The notes under the pieces were generated by a model. That model made no database searches. It was not told the origin of the DNA and saw only the letters and a program-made list of their open reading frames with translations. A stretch of 23,258 nt of DNA, taken from Saccoglossus kowalevskii (taxonomy: Eukaryota; Hemichordata; Enteropneusta; Harrimaniidae). Shown piece after piece: positions 9,591 to 19,734 of this stretch; the first letter of the stretch is position 1, and each line of letters begins with the position of its first letter. The translations under genes and the position numbers were made by a program. The DNA lies in the NCBI RefSeq assembly GCF_000003605.2, contig NW_003124922.1, positions 169,105 to 192,362 on the forward strand, in the 5' to 3' direction.

Positions 9591-10965
9591 ATGAGTTTGT
9601 TTTACTTCAGTCACAATTGTTTGGGCTTTTTCTGAAAAATGATAAAGAATTTCGTGCATTAATGAGTTTGTTCCCCAAGGCACCAGGCATTACACATGAA
9701 GCAACAATCACCGTAATCTACATAGCAATCCAGTGTCGTGAGGGTCGATTAGTGCCATTAGACTAGAATATGAACTCAGATTTTGATGCGAGTTGGCTGC
9801 CTGAAAATTTGGCTATTTTGAGTTGAATATCGCCGTAGCTATATTGACTGTTATTTTGCTGTTTTTGATTACATAATACATTTTGGTAGTGAATTTCAAA
9901 TATTTGGGAAGTGACAAATTAAATCGCATTTTCTTAAAGGTTAATGAAAGACTAAACATAATTTATGGGCCATCTGAAAACAAACTTTAAAAGATTAGCT
10001 TGATTATGATTCAACTTCGATTTATTCATATATTCGGTTTTTGAGTGACAATACGAAGATGGATTGCCAAAAAAATGAAGTGCAAGGTGTCAATATGTAT
10101 TTATTAACACAGTGATGTTCAATTACTTTTGAGTATTAGTTAACATGACATAACAATCAAATATGAGTGAATCACAAATTCCCATGCATACTCACTCGTA
10201 CATGAACACATCCAGAATTATTCAGATATTTTCATGAAAATCAATGCTGTGTGGTGGTGTGGTATAGACCATAAGCTACAACCTATTGTTAAGCGATTTT
10301 AAAGAATATAACGGAGAACCACAACTTGCTTGCACATCAACTGAAATTACTAAATTTGTCATGTTTATCAGGCCATGGGCAAATTTTAACCCCTGGCCCC
10401 AAATATTTATCATCTTATTACTGACTGTACCAAATTATGGAATACTATGAACACAAATGATATCAGACACTTATCAATAGGCATCAAGATTCATTTATTA
10501 TTAGACCAAAACAAACCGTCTATAATCAGTGACCACAGCGTAGCCATTTCGTATTGCGTCAATTTGATTAAACCATTTTTATCCTAGGGGTGTTTGGTTC
10601 TATCACCTGAATACGTTTCAAAACAATTACATTGCTATAAGCATTAGCGCAAACGCTATTTTGAAGAGTTCAAATATTGAATTATTAAAATCAGAATGAA
10701 AAAAACAAACATCCACTACTCAAAAATTACAAATCAGAGATACTTTACAGAACATCATACCTCTTCCAAAAATAGTAACTGACATAATATCTCCACTGAC
10801 CGAGCAACAGAGTCGCAATTAGAGAATGAGACAATACCCCGGGTTCATTGACCTTGCAACGTGTACAATAGTCTAAAGTTCGGATGTATCATTGTTTACG
10901 ACCATTTTAGACGCGATATCTGAATGTAGTATTACTAATATATGATGTCACGAACTTCATGGAAA
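9591..10965. other. Non-coding AT-rich stretch
   Basis: No coding, RNA or repeat signature was found on either strand. Confidence 0.5.
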
Positions 10966-11112
10966 TGGGCGTTTTGTATGGAGTTTATTTCCACCGACTG
11001 TTGATGAGTTAAAATATATAAAATATAGGAAAAACGTTATATTCGTTGATTTTATTTCTATTGCGAAAATAGCGTAAATAACTTCCAAGCGAAAATAAAG
11101 TATTCACAGTAC
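10966..11112. mobile_element. Partial copy of the TACTGTA palindromic MITE
   Basis: GTTTTGTATGGAGTTTATTT, AAAATATAGGAAAAA and CGAAAATAAAGTATTCACAG align in order with the right two thirds of the copy at 21,422-21,611. The left end is missing. The right end keeps CACAGTA. Confidence 0.75.
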
Positions 11113-11180
11113 ACAGCCGAACATGAACGGAGTATCAAGAATGTGCCAAACTGTGGATCCCGAAATCATATGCCCGCGTA

Positions 11181-11261
11181 AATTTAACTACCCCAGCTGT
11201 CTCCGTCTGTTTTCTCCGCTTCGCCACCGAAAAACAGGAAATTGGCAGCTGGGGTTAAATT
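11181..11261. repeat. Small foldback (81 bp)
   Basis: The left arm AATTTAACTACCCCAGCTG pairs with the right arm CAGCTGGGGTTAAATT (reverse complement AATTTAACCCCAGCTG) after a 3-base bulge. The loop is about 45 bp. It could be a minimal MITE or a stem-loop. Confidence 0.65.
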
Positions 11262-11461
11262 AAACCAGTAACAAAAGTTCAAATAGATTGTTTTATAATG
11301 ATTTACATTCCTTGTACAGTGAGTTCCTGCATGGCCAAGAAAAGGTTGCACACAAAACATAATACAATGTAAATGTAACACGAGTCTTGTTGTTTAACAG
11401 TTTTTTAAGGATGCCATGGAATCGTATATGATACAATGCACACACAAAGTGATTCGCCCCC

Positions 11462-11504
<43 letters not shown>

Positions 11505-11879
11505 ATACAAATCGAGTGAAACATCTTGTATAAAACGGACAGAAACATGATACATAAAGCAGCGTAACTTTGCGATACGTTATTTATTGAGGCGGTAGAA
11601 ATACTAGTACACAAATAATGACGTACCGGAGAGATGTGTCCACATGGTGTATGTATTCACTGCTCGCATGAGAAACAATCATCGAAACTGAACAAACCAT
11701 ATTAAGGCGCCCGACTAGAAACGATTTCTCTCCCTTTTGTTTTACACCTTACTGAGTCTGTGCTTGCTCTAAATCGTACATCGTAAAATGGTAAACTTAC
11801 TGGCTTGAGCTTTATTGCGACGTGTCATTCGCACACTGTAGTAGTATAATAATATATAGGGTTACCATAGCTACAAATG
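11262..11879. other. Non-coding stretch with (CAA)n microsatellite
   Basis: A (CAA) tract of about 13-14 units lies at 11,465-11,504; it explains the poly-Cys open frame on the minus strand. Nothing else is recognisable. Confidence 0.6.
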
Positions 11880-12455
11880 AGGTAAGTTTCCTTGAGTCTT
11901 GTCACGTGACCCGGTGAAGGCGATTCGTCGGTCATGTTAGTAGCATCGCGATCAGTTGGTATCAAGGATTTTACAAGTGTTACATTTCATAACAGAGCGA
12001 TAACATATAATATGGCGACGTGATACCATGCTGTTGCTTGGCGAGTCTTGTGGGTCAATGCATTGCATCTTGGCAGTAGCTGAGCCCGGGCCACATACTG
12101 TCATCTATGTAGTATGATTACAATTATTGTATCTATAAGATAAAAAAAATGATTGATTAAAAGTAAAATATTGTATGTATATGTAATTATGCGTAACAGA
12201 TCCAGTGCCACAATTCCCATATTCCCTGTGGATATGCCAATCATTCATGGAATGCCCCCGCTACTACGACCAGTTCGAGTATTTCGTTCTTGGGTGAAAG
12301 TTGTTGCCGAGATTGATCTAATTTGCATATCACGTGATCATTGTGCCTTACATATGAGATGTGTACGTTTTAAAAGTGGGTGTCAACAGTAATACAGGTG
12401 CAGCTGAGTGTGGACACTACCCATTTTGAGCTTGAGGAAAGTTTTTAAGTCTGCG
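11880..12455 (+). promoter_or_regulatory. Probable promoter and 5' leader of the secreted-protein gene
   Basis: This stretch precedes the start codon and has more CpG than the surrounding DNA. At 11,901-11,910 it holds GTCACGTGAC, a perfect palindromic E-box that equals the CLEAR-type site bound by TFEB/MITF/USF-class bHLH-zip factors. At 12,321-12,336 an octamer-like ATTTGCAT is followed closely by another E-box, ATCACGTGAT, about 120 bp before the ATG. No TATA box lies at a convincing distance, so initiation would be TATA-less. The transcription start cannot be placed from sequence alone. The regulatory role is inferred from position and motif match only. Confidence 0.35.
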
Positions 12456-12562
12456 ATGGCTCCAAATGGCTGTCTTTTCCCCGTGCTGGTTGCGGTGGTA
12501 TTTTTTGCGATGGCGGCGGGGGTACCGCGAAGTAAACGGGCGTCCGATGGCGATGATGCTGA
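12456..12562 (+). CDS. Exon 1 of an unrecognised secreted or membrane protein (signal peptide, furin-type site)
   Basis: This is the first coding exon, 35 codons plus two bases. The ATG is preceded by G at -3 and followed by G at +4, a good initiation context. It is the first in-frame ATG after an in-frame TGA at 12,405-12,407. Residues 6-21 form a hydrophobic core (CLFPVLVAVVFFAMAA) after a short polar start, as in a signal peptide; cleavage near residues 21-23 is likely. Residues 25-28 read RSKR, a furin-type R-X-K-R site, followed by an acidic stretch (ASDGDDAE). The donor after 12,562 is a perfect GTAAGT, and reading through it meets TAA at once. The split codon (GA|G) joins in phase to the exon at 13,390. 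The exon is far more GC-rich than its flanks. I do not recognise the family, and the function is unknown. Confidence 0.75.
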
Positions 12563-13389
12563 GTAAGTTTGGGAACTATGTACTCTTTCATTATTTCCCC
12601 TGGCTTCCTTGCCCAAACAGTGAAGTTACTTGCACATGGGACTCGCAGATACGCCCCTCTTAAAAATGAAATGTTGCCAGGCAAAGTTTTTCGCGAATTT
12701 AGATTTGTTTTAACCGGATTTGAACATAGTTTCGAAAATTGTCAACGCTATATCTCACACGTGTAGGCTGCCATAACTTCTGAATGACCTACGATTTTTC
12801 GGCGTACATCTTCATTACACAATCCGATTTTAATCCAGATTTTTCCGTACATGATGGCTGAAATGATTTCTTCTGGTAACCAATTGGGCCGTGCATTTCT
12901 GAGCGGAAAAATGTGTTTCGAAAATATACCATAGCGTAGCTTGCCGTTGGTGTTCACCACGGGGTTCAAGTTGCCGTGTCATGTGCTGGTTGACATGGGG
13001 GATTGAGCTGTGTCAGTTGCGGGAGTAAGTACGACGAAATCCACGTTCGTTTTCTGGATGGATGCACACGTTGTATCATTATCACGCTGGGAAGGTCTCG
13101 AAAATTACCCACTTTTGTTTGCAGCCACGTCTTTCAATGTAAACTACATTCGTTTGCGTAGTACAAAACAAATTTGATCACGTACGTCACAGCAAAACAA
13201 AGTTAGGAAAGTAATAACTCGTGTATTTATTGAGGCGTCGGCAGGTACGCATTGTCATATAGCGGATTTCAGTAACATAATACCAATTTTCAACATTTTC
13301 CAATAATTTCCGCTGCGCTGTGACACGTTGTTGTATAGCGACCACATATTTCCTCCTATCATTTTAATACGTCTTGTTTGGATTCACAG

Positions 13390-13519
13390 GCCCAAAATAA
13401 TCACGCAAAGCGGACATCTGATATTTCAAACCGGCGCCAATCACAACATCTCATTCCGAACGGAGGGTACTGGAAAAGTTGTCGTCGGCAACGAGGATTT
13501 GCTGCAAGTTGTTGCCCAG
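13390..13519 (+). CDS. Exon 2 of the same unrecognised secreted or membrane protein
   Basis: This internal exon has one base completing the split Glu codon plus 43 full codons, ending in phase 0. The acceptor is a pyrimidine-biased tract ending CACAG at 13,389, and the donor is GTAAGC after 13,519. The 827-bp intron before it is 12,563-13,389. The peptide starts PKIITQSGHLIFQTGANHNI and goes on with alternating polar and beta-branched residues (ISFRT, KVVVGNEDLLQVV), suggesting beta strands with Gly or Asn turns. NIS is a possible N-glycosylation sequon, consistent with a secretory route. The look is loosely like the beta-helical extracellular part of sarcoglycans or trimeric fibre repeats, but sarcoglycans have no cleaved signal peptide and I claim no homology. 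The protein must continue into exons I cannot identify in the remaining 9.7 kb or beyond the window. Confidence 0.72.
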
Positions 13520-13727
13520 GTAAGCGCTGACACGGAAAGTAATCATGATCGAAAGTGCGTTCACTGAAGGTGAATATTTCATACACAACGACGCTATTGT
13601 GTAGTTCACAACTGCTTTTGTCTGTGACCATTTACCCTACCGAGAAGGTCATCCATGGAAACTGGCATTTGTTATGTTAATTTTGCAAAGACAACTACCA
13701 ATGTCAGGTAAACACATTTTTGCATAT
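13520..13727. other. Start of probable long intron
   Basis: It follows the exon 2 donor. It holds a CCATGGAAAC at 13,653-13,662 and otherwise shows no signal. Confidence 0.4.
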
Positions 13728-13970
13728 AAGATAAGATAATTCTTTATTACAACCTCATAGAATGAATTACATATCTATTTTGGTTTATAAAATGTAATAA
13801 AGGTGTTAAAATAATCATATATTGCTGTCACATTCAATAATTAATAATAATAATAACTTTATTGCATCCTTAGAAATACAATGTTTCTATCGGTTAATAG
13901 CAATAAAGATTAGTTGTGATAACTACTACTACAAAAAGAAAGTTAGTTGTTAAAAAAAAAAAAAAAAAAG
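13728..13970 (-). mobile_element. Two adjacent retroelement 3' ends, minus orientation, with poly-A
   Basis: At 13,728-13,800 ATAAGATAAGATAATTCTTT leads into ATTACAACC. At 13,842-13,910 TTAATAATAATAATAACTTT leads into ATTGCATCCTTAGAAATACA. Read on the minus strand both end in AATAAAG-like sequence plus a short simple-repeat tail, as LINE or SINE 3' ends do. The second matches the copy at 20,502. A run of 18 A lies at 13,952-13,969. Confidence 0.6.
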
Positions 13971-14604
13971 ATAAAGCAAGTGTTACATATCAAATGGCAT
14001 TTTTATTTCTTGATTGAAATGCATTATGAATATAGTTGCCAATCTTTTTTATTATTACATCATCTTTTGATATGTTTACGTCACAGCCCCCTCAAAAGCA
14101 ACAAACAATGTATTTTCTGAGTTCAATATGGTAATGATTTATATAGTTGCTTGTATCCTTGTACACCCACTCTGTTTACTGTTTACTTTTTATTTCTCCC
14201 TGTGATTCATTCTTGTCAAGTTCCCAAGGTAAGTAAAAGTAAACACTGGATGTTTACAAAGCTTACTACATGCCTGTAGTTTTATAACAATGAACAACAA
14301 TATTTTGCAAGTCATTTTTGGTGTTAGATGGGGTATCATTATGTAGGCTGTCCGTGTGTTTTGGACTTATTTGCAGAATAAAAACTACCATGCCTAAGCC
14401 GGATGTTTAAAAGGAAATAAAAAAACATATTGCACATTTTAATCTATTTTGTAATTAATTAATTCTATTAATTCTATTAATTCTATTTAGGTATTATGTT
14501 AATTAATAGACCAAATTGACATAATTTCCATTGGCTGCAGATCTTCACTACATTTTTTTGAAAAAGTTTTGGTAAAAAATGGTGGAGGTTTCAAAGGAAT
14601 AATA
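13971..14604. other. Non-coding AT-rich intronic-type DNA
   Basis: Around 14,455-14,490 a 10-base unit (TAATTCTATT) is repeated about three times. A donor-like CCAAGGTAAGT near 14,224 has no plausible exon before it. Confidence 0.5.
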
Positions 14605-15066
14605 GTTTAAAGGCCCAGGTATACTATAAATACGCTCTTAAACAATAGGGATTATTTCCTTGCATGTCACGCTGTAGTAAACAGCTCCAGCCAAGCTCTG
14701 GTAAAAACGTGTTTTCTCGAACTTACAGGTCGATTATGTCGTGCCAAAGTGGATGCATGTGACTATGAATACCACAGCTGTGACTGCGTGTAGTATTTAT
14801 GACAATAAATAGTCACAGTCCCTGATAGAGGGACTGTGAAATAGTGTACGAGCTTGAATTTTGGCGGATAAAAGTCAAAAACACGAACCGGAGAAAGGGA
14901 AATGCTACTAATCTTGAATAATTAACTACTATCAATCAAAGTCACGTGATGTTGAACCGCTGAAACAGGATGCGTCATGGGCTATGCAAGTGATTAACAA
15001 CACTCATTAGCATAGCCACACCTCCAATTCACATTTGCCCAGGGCAAGTGAATTGGGCCTTTAAAC
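14605..15066. mobile_element. TTAA-flanked terminal-inverted-repeat element (462 bp)
   Basis: Both ends read GTTTAAAGGCCCA inward, a perfect 13-base inverted repeat. It can be parsed as a TTAA target duplication (14,607-14,610 and 15,061-15,064) around ends AGGCCCA. The interior is more GC-rich than the flanks and non-coding. It contains a perfect 10-bp stem with a 5-base loop at 14,814-14,838 and a CACGTG at about 14,942. It is probably a non-autonomous DNA transposon. Confidence 0.6.
14814..14838. repeat. Perfect hairpin, 10-bp stem, 5-base loop
   Basis: CACAGTCCCT, loop GATAG, AGGGACTGTG. It lies inside the 462-bp element and is followed by A-rich sequence, not a T-run, so it does not resemble a terminator. 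Confidence 0.75.
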
Positions 15067-15494
15067 AATGTAGATAATTATGTCCCATGGTGCATTTCCT
15101 GGGTTGACAGCTTCCCCCATTAATGACTCAAAACAAAGTTATGAATAAAGGTAAAGTCAAGTGAAACCTCTTCAAACTGAACAGCTATTGTAATATTAGA
15201 AATTACACCCATCACCATTACAAAGTTACACTCATTACTGCTTTGGCACTCTTTCTTACATAACTACGTACTAAAGTACAATAGTTTACAAATGTTGTCA
15301 ACATTAAGTTATGTGTAATATTATTTTTGAAATTAAGAACACCAAACTTGGATGGTAAACTTTGTAGATTGAACATTTACATAAACATTTTTAATATGGT
15401 ATCAGACATTTTTGTGATTTAATAATTTGTTGATATTCATAGTGGTTAGATTTCCCTCACTGGCAATGTTTGTGAAACTGCAAAGTGATTTAAT
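15067..15494. other. Non-coding AT-rich intronic-type DNA
   Basis: Nothing recognisable was found. Confidence 0.5.
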
Positions 15495-15690
15495 TACTGT
15501 AGAATTCTTTATTTTCGCTTGGAATTTATTTTCGCTATTTTCGCTGAAGGGATGATTCAGTGAATATAAAATCCAGCGAATATACTTTTTTTTCTATGTT
15601 TCACATTAAAAAAAATAAATTCCATACAAAACGCCCTAAAAGCCTTTTCAGCGAAAATTAATTCCAGCGAAAATAAAGTATTCCACAGTA
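15495..15690. mobile_element. TACTGTA palindromic MITE, full copy (196 bp)
   Basis: The left end TACTGTAGAATTCTTTATTT and the reverse complement of the right end, TACTGTGGAATACTTTATTT, differ at 2 of 20 bases. Behind each end comes TTCGCTGGAATTAATTTTCG or a close variant. The flanking TA dinucleotides fit a TA target duplication. Non-coding and able to fold back on itself. Confidence 0.88.
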
Positions 15691-17177
15691 TATTGCAATG
15701 TTATCATCTACAGATGAGTGAATCTGGCTATAATCAAATACAATGCGTCTCCAGTTAGAAGATCATTTAAGCTCAGAAATAAAGGGAATTACCCACCCTG
15801 TAATGTAACACAACACTCAGTGTGGAATCACTGCAGTCAGTTTCTCGTCTAGTATTGCATCATCTGAACCCCATGCCTTGTAATTTTAGTTTAAGTAGCG
15901 ACTTGTTTAAATGATTGTTTTCTTTCAAATTGAGTACTTAAAAATCATAGAAGCTCTGCCTGTAATTCTGATTTGTTGCCCTTGATACATCAACCGACTA
16001 TCTATACTAGGCCTATCATCGATTGAGCGACCCTTTCCCCTTCCCCGCGCTTGTTGACTTAAGGCACCCTATTTATGACCCCAGGTAACCAAATATTTCT
16101 AATGCATAATTGTTTTTATTTTAATGTAATGCAAAAAATGCACTTTATTCTACCTCAAGATTTGTATCTGCCATTTGAGGGAGAGTGTGCTTCAGCTTAG
16201 TGTCTAATGTCACCAGAAAGAGTACCTATACATAATGAGTGCCATCAAAGTGTAAAAAAGCACTCCAAGTAACACAACAGGGATTCTTCCTTTGCTTATG
16301 ATATATGGAACTTAATTCTAGTGACTCTGGGGAAACCCTGACCTTTTCCTCAAGATTTGTAAGGAGAATATCATCTTTTTCTCACTGTTACAACTCTTAT
16401 TTCCGGGTTCAACAATAGAAATATGAGTATTAGTTTGCAGAATGTAATGTATATTGGAGGTTGAGTTGGGTGTGACCAGGAGATTGAGAGTAGAATTCAG
16501 GATAGAATATTACCTCTCGTTTGTGAAATTTACAGGGTAAGAGAAAAGAAAAAACCTTTGTACTTGGGAGCTCGCTTTGGTAGTCATGATTGGCTCATAA
16601 AACTTCAATAAACCCAGTGTTGGTAGCTACTGTGAAATCGTTCAGTTGTAAAACATTTAAAATTAGTGAAATTTGCGTGACTGGGAAACTGCTAAAGAAT
16701 GACTAAAATTGCATCCTCATGATTACCTCATTACCAAAAGTGAAAATAAAATTATTTACATATTTTCTTGAAGTATTCATTGATTCAAGATGTTTTTCTT
16801 TGAGGAAATGAAATGAAATTGATATTATGGTTCATGGTTACAAAAACAAACTATAGTCTATATAGTCAACTTCACAAATATACCCACATACCATAATTTT
16901 GTTTTTAAATCTTTGATCAATGTCCAATATGATCTAAAATTAATCTAGAAATTATAGAAAGTTCATAAAAATGTGTTTTTGTCATGAGTTAAACATGTAC
17001 AAAGTGAGAACCATAATTTTGCTATTAAAAGCGTATCTTGTATACAAAAAATTACATACCTGGTAAGTAAATGCACTACTAATCAAGCAAATACAGTAGT
17101 TTGTAAACCACTTTATTTGTAGAGGGTGCTTTGTTTGTTGACAAACTTGTGTACAAGATTCATAAGACAAGTTCTGT
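15691..17177. other. Non-coding AT-rich intronic-type DNA
   Basis: No exon or repeat is firmly recognisable. A short frame bounded by AG and GT at 16,013-16,083 is considered and set aside below. The minus-strand frame at 16,982-17,170 has no motif. Confidence 0.45.
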
Positions 17178-17352
17178 CATAAGATAGGCTCTCAATTCAC
17201 CTTTATGTCTTTGGTGCAGTTCACTATAGATAATTTTTACTGTGTCAAATTTATTTTTTTTGCCATAAGATAGGCTTGCAATTCACCTTCTTTATGACTT
17301 TGGTGCAGTTCACCATATATAATTTTCACTCTGTCGAATTTTTTTATTTTTA
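17178..17352. repeat. Tandem duplication, 86-bp unit, two copies
   Basis: CATAAGATAGGCT begins at 17,178 and again at 17,264. Each is followed by CAATTCACCTT, CTTTGGTGCAGTTCAC, ATATA-like sequence and CTGTGTCAAATTT or CTGTCGAATTT. The copies differ by several substitutions and a 4-base insertion. Confidence 0.9.
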
Positions 17353-17717
17353 AAAGGTTTGTGCTAAAAATGGGGGTTTTCACAATACAGAAAAAAACAA
17401 TATTACCTTTGTTCCTTTGTATCTACTATGTGTTATTGATATAAATCTGTACTATATTTTAAAACCGAACTTTTATGTAACATTGTAATAGTAAATATTT
17501 GTAAGAAATTAATTAATTATATTTTCTGATTCAATATTGATGATAAATTGTTCGAGAAGTTTTCGAACCAGCTAGAACATTCAGTGCTACGCAATTTTGG
17601 TTCATGTACCAACTTGTGTAATGTCCCTGAAACGCCTTCTAAGTCAAACAAACTTTATTTTAATCACTATCTTAAACTGTTTCACTAAAATGTGCAAGTG
17701 GTCTTGTTGCTGTTGTC

Positions 17718-17770
17718 ATAATAATAACATTTTATTGAGCCCTATGGCTCGAGTGGATTCAAGCCAGCTC
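17718..17770 (-). mobile_element. Retroelement 3'-end fragment, minus orientation
   Basis: CATAATAATAACATTTTATT followed by GAGCCC has the simple-repeat tail and AATAAA-like complement seen in the other ends. It is short and diverged. Confidence 0.35.
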
Positions 17771-17872
17771 TAGAAGTAGGACCCTAAATTCTACTGTTGA
17801 TTTGTGGGGGGAACAAAAATTTGATTCTGATAAAACGCTGATGTGTAAACCTTGCAAATATGAAGTGAAAGT

Positions 17873-17874
<2 letters not shown>

Positions 17875-17908
<34 letters not shown>

Positions 17909-18060
17909 TTTATTACACAACCAAAACCATCAGGAGGTTTAGTATGGTAAAAATAGCAAATAACAAAAGACTAAAATGATAAAACTAACTAAATAAAAGT
18001 AAAACATTAATAGGACAAAATAGAAAAAATAAAGTATAAAATACTAAAACTGACAATGCA
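17875..18060 (-). mobile_element. (TAA)n-tailed retroelement 3' end, minus orientation
   Basis: A (TAA) tract of about 11 units (17,875-17,907) is followed by CTTTATTACACAACCAAAAC and an A-rich stretch with little coding character. On the minus strand this reads as a T-rich 3' untranslated region, AATAAAG and a (TTA)n tail, as in CR1/L2/RTE-type elements. Confidence 0.6.
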
Positions 18061-18804
18061 TAGAAAAGATGTTGGTTCTCTCATGGATGCGTATTTACAT
18101 AATTAAGTATTTCCATTGAATATTTTTCAAAAATTTGTATTCTCATTCTAAAAAATTGTTGAATGCAGTCTTTAAGTGAAATAATTACTTACGTTTTTCA
18201 TCACTGCCTCAATATGATTGAACTTGACTTACTGTTGGTACTGGTATTTACTTAAATGTTGAATAAATGGCAGGTATCCCCAGTATTGCTAGTTATTGTT
18301 TTGGTTACATTCGTCAACATTATTTTTAGCAAAAGACCATTCTGCAACCTTGTGTTCAAACAAAACAATAAAATTTACTCCACCCCCTCAATAAAAGTAT
18401 ATGAGACTAAAACAAATAAGCATTATGTGTATGTACAACTTTTAATCAAACAAAAATACCATTATATTGAATACCTGTACTTTTTAATTGGTCATTGTAC
18501 ATTATAAACTGACTCTTTTCAAGGTTGATTTTGTTATGGTTCTTTTTTTATTAGGTTGGTATATGGTACACAAGGTACATGTGATCTTGTATGCTATTCT
18601 ATTGCTGTCTCAAGTACTTTCGTACTGTGTGGTGTACAAGTAATTCATTATTATCGAGAGGTCTTGTTAAAATTATAATGAACTAATAGTTTATATCAAC
18701 TCATTAACAACTACACAAATACTCCATGAATATATTATCAACGATATACAGTTTCCATGGTTATATAAGGTGGATATTATTATATATTGAATATATTTTC
18801 TTTA
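18061..18804. other. Non-coding AT-rich intronic-type DNA
   Basis: GTTTCCATGG at 18,751-18,760 is the reverse complement of CCATGGAAAC. The frame at 18,256-18,507 is AT-rich and without motif. Confidence 0.45.
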
Positions 18805-18900
18805 TAATAACTTTATTCATTTTGAGTAGAACATAGTCAAATCTATAACTAAATAACAATACATAAACAAAAACAAAAAATATACTAAAACAGTTTAACA
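18805..18900 (-). mobile_element. Retroelement 3'-end fragment, minus orientation
   Basis: ATAATAACTTTATTCATTTT is followed by A-rich sequence with TAACTAAATAACAATAC, the same layout as 17,875-18,060. Confidence 0.4.
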
Positions 18901-19379
18901 AAAAATGGCTTGGAAAAATCAGGGAATTGATAATTACTGTGTCACGTTACCATACTTTTTTTATAATGATGCCAAGCTTTATTAATGAGGAAGTGTTGCC
19001 CATAATGTATTTAAATTTTGACTCTTCATCCATCAAATGAAAATTAAGTTTTATTTCTATGGTAATATATCATATATTGTAGGTGGTAGGTGAAGAATTC
19101 TAAGCTTTAGCACTCATTGATGTTACTTATTTTGTAATGAATTGAATCTTTAGGCTGAGTCAATTGTTTATCAACATGTCTGCATACTGTCTGTTGCATT
19201 AAAATGCTTAGTTTAGTTAGTGTGTATGTGCATTTATCTCCAAATTTCAGGAAAAACTTGTTAGTGCTGTAATAGTAGTGCTTACAACGCTGATACAGTA
19301 TGCTATAAAATAAATTCTATTTTTAGATTGTGTGCACTCCTAATAGAGCAAACAGTTTATTTTCAGTATTTACAATATC

Positions 19380-19586
19380 CTGTAAAACATGTTTTTTTAG
19401 CTAGCATGTTAATAATTATTTTAGCTAATCCACAATTTTGCTAAATTAAGATGTCGCTAATTAGAATAGAGTATATTCTCACAGCAAGATTGTTGGCACT
19501 TTAGCTAAATTAAGATTCAGTTAATTTATGCATTGGGTCAAATTTACTAAAATAGAATGTAGCTATTTCAAAGTGTTTTACAGTAT
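19380..19586. mobile_element. Diverged palindromic element with CTGTAAAAC ends
   Basis: The left end CTGTAAAACATG and the reverse complement of the right end, CTGTAAAACACTTTG, match at the tip. Inside, TTAGCTA and GCTAAATTAAG motifs occur in both orientations. It shares only the tip (CTGTAAAA) with the TACTGTA MITEs. Confidence 0.5.
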
Positions 19587-19734
19587 TTATAACAAAGAAG
19601 TGGTCTGTTACAATCCATGGAATCATCTTTACAGGAATTTCCTATTTCTTGCTTTTCTTAAAAAGAACTTATGATATATTGTTATTCGCAATATATTTCC
19701 GCCAAGAAGTGATTTTGGTAGACACAATCCAAAA

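Noticed and set aside
9503-9766. 87-codon plus-strand open frame
   Set aside because: Its first third is inside a MITE whose other copy does not keep the frame, and the remainder has no recognisable domain.
11405-11614. Minus-strand open frame with a poly-Cys tract
   Set aside because: The poly-Cys is the translation of the (CAA)n microsatellite on the other strand.
12748-12969. Minus-strand open frame with fairly protein-like composition
   Set aside because: It lies inside the intron of the supported gene on the opposite strand, has no splice support and no motif I can recognise.
12951-12980. tRNA B-box-like string GGGTTCAAGTTGCC
   Set aside because: No A box or cloverleaf could be built around it.
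16013-16083. Possible exon 3: AG acceptor, 23 open codons, GTAACC donor, phase 0 at its start
   Set aside because: The acceptor has a poor pyrimidine tract, the peptide (Pro-rich, no family resemblance) is short, and flanks show no support. Chance is as likely.
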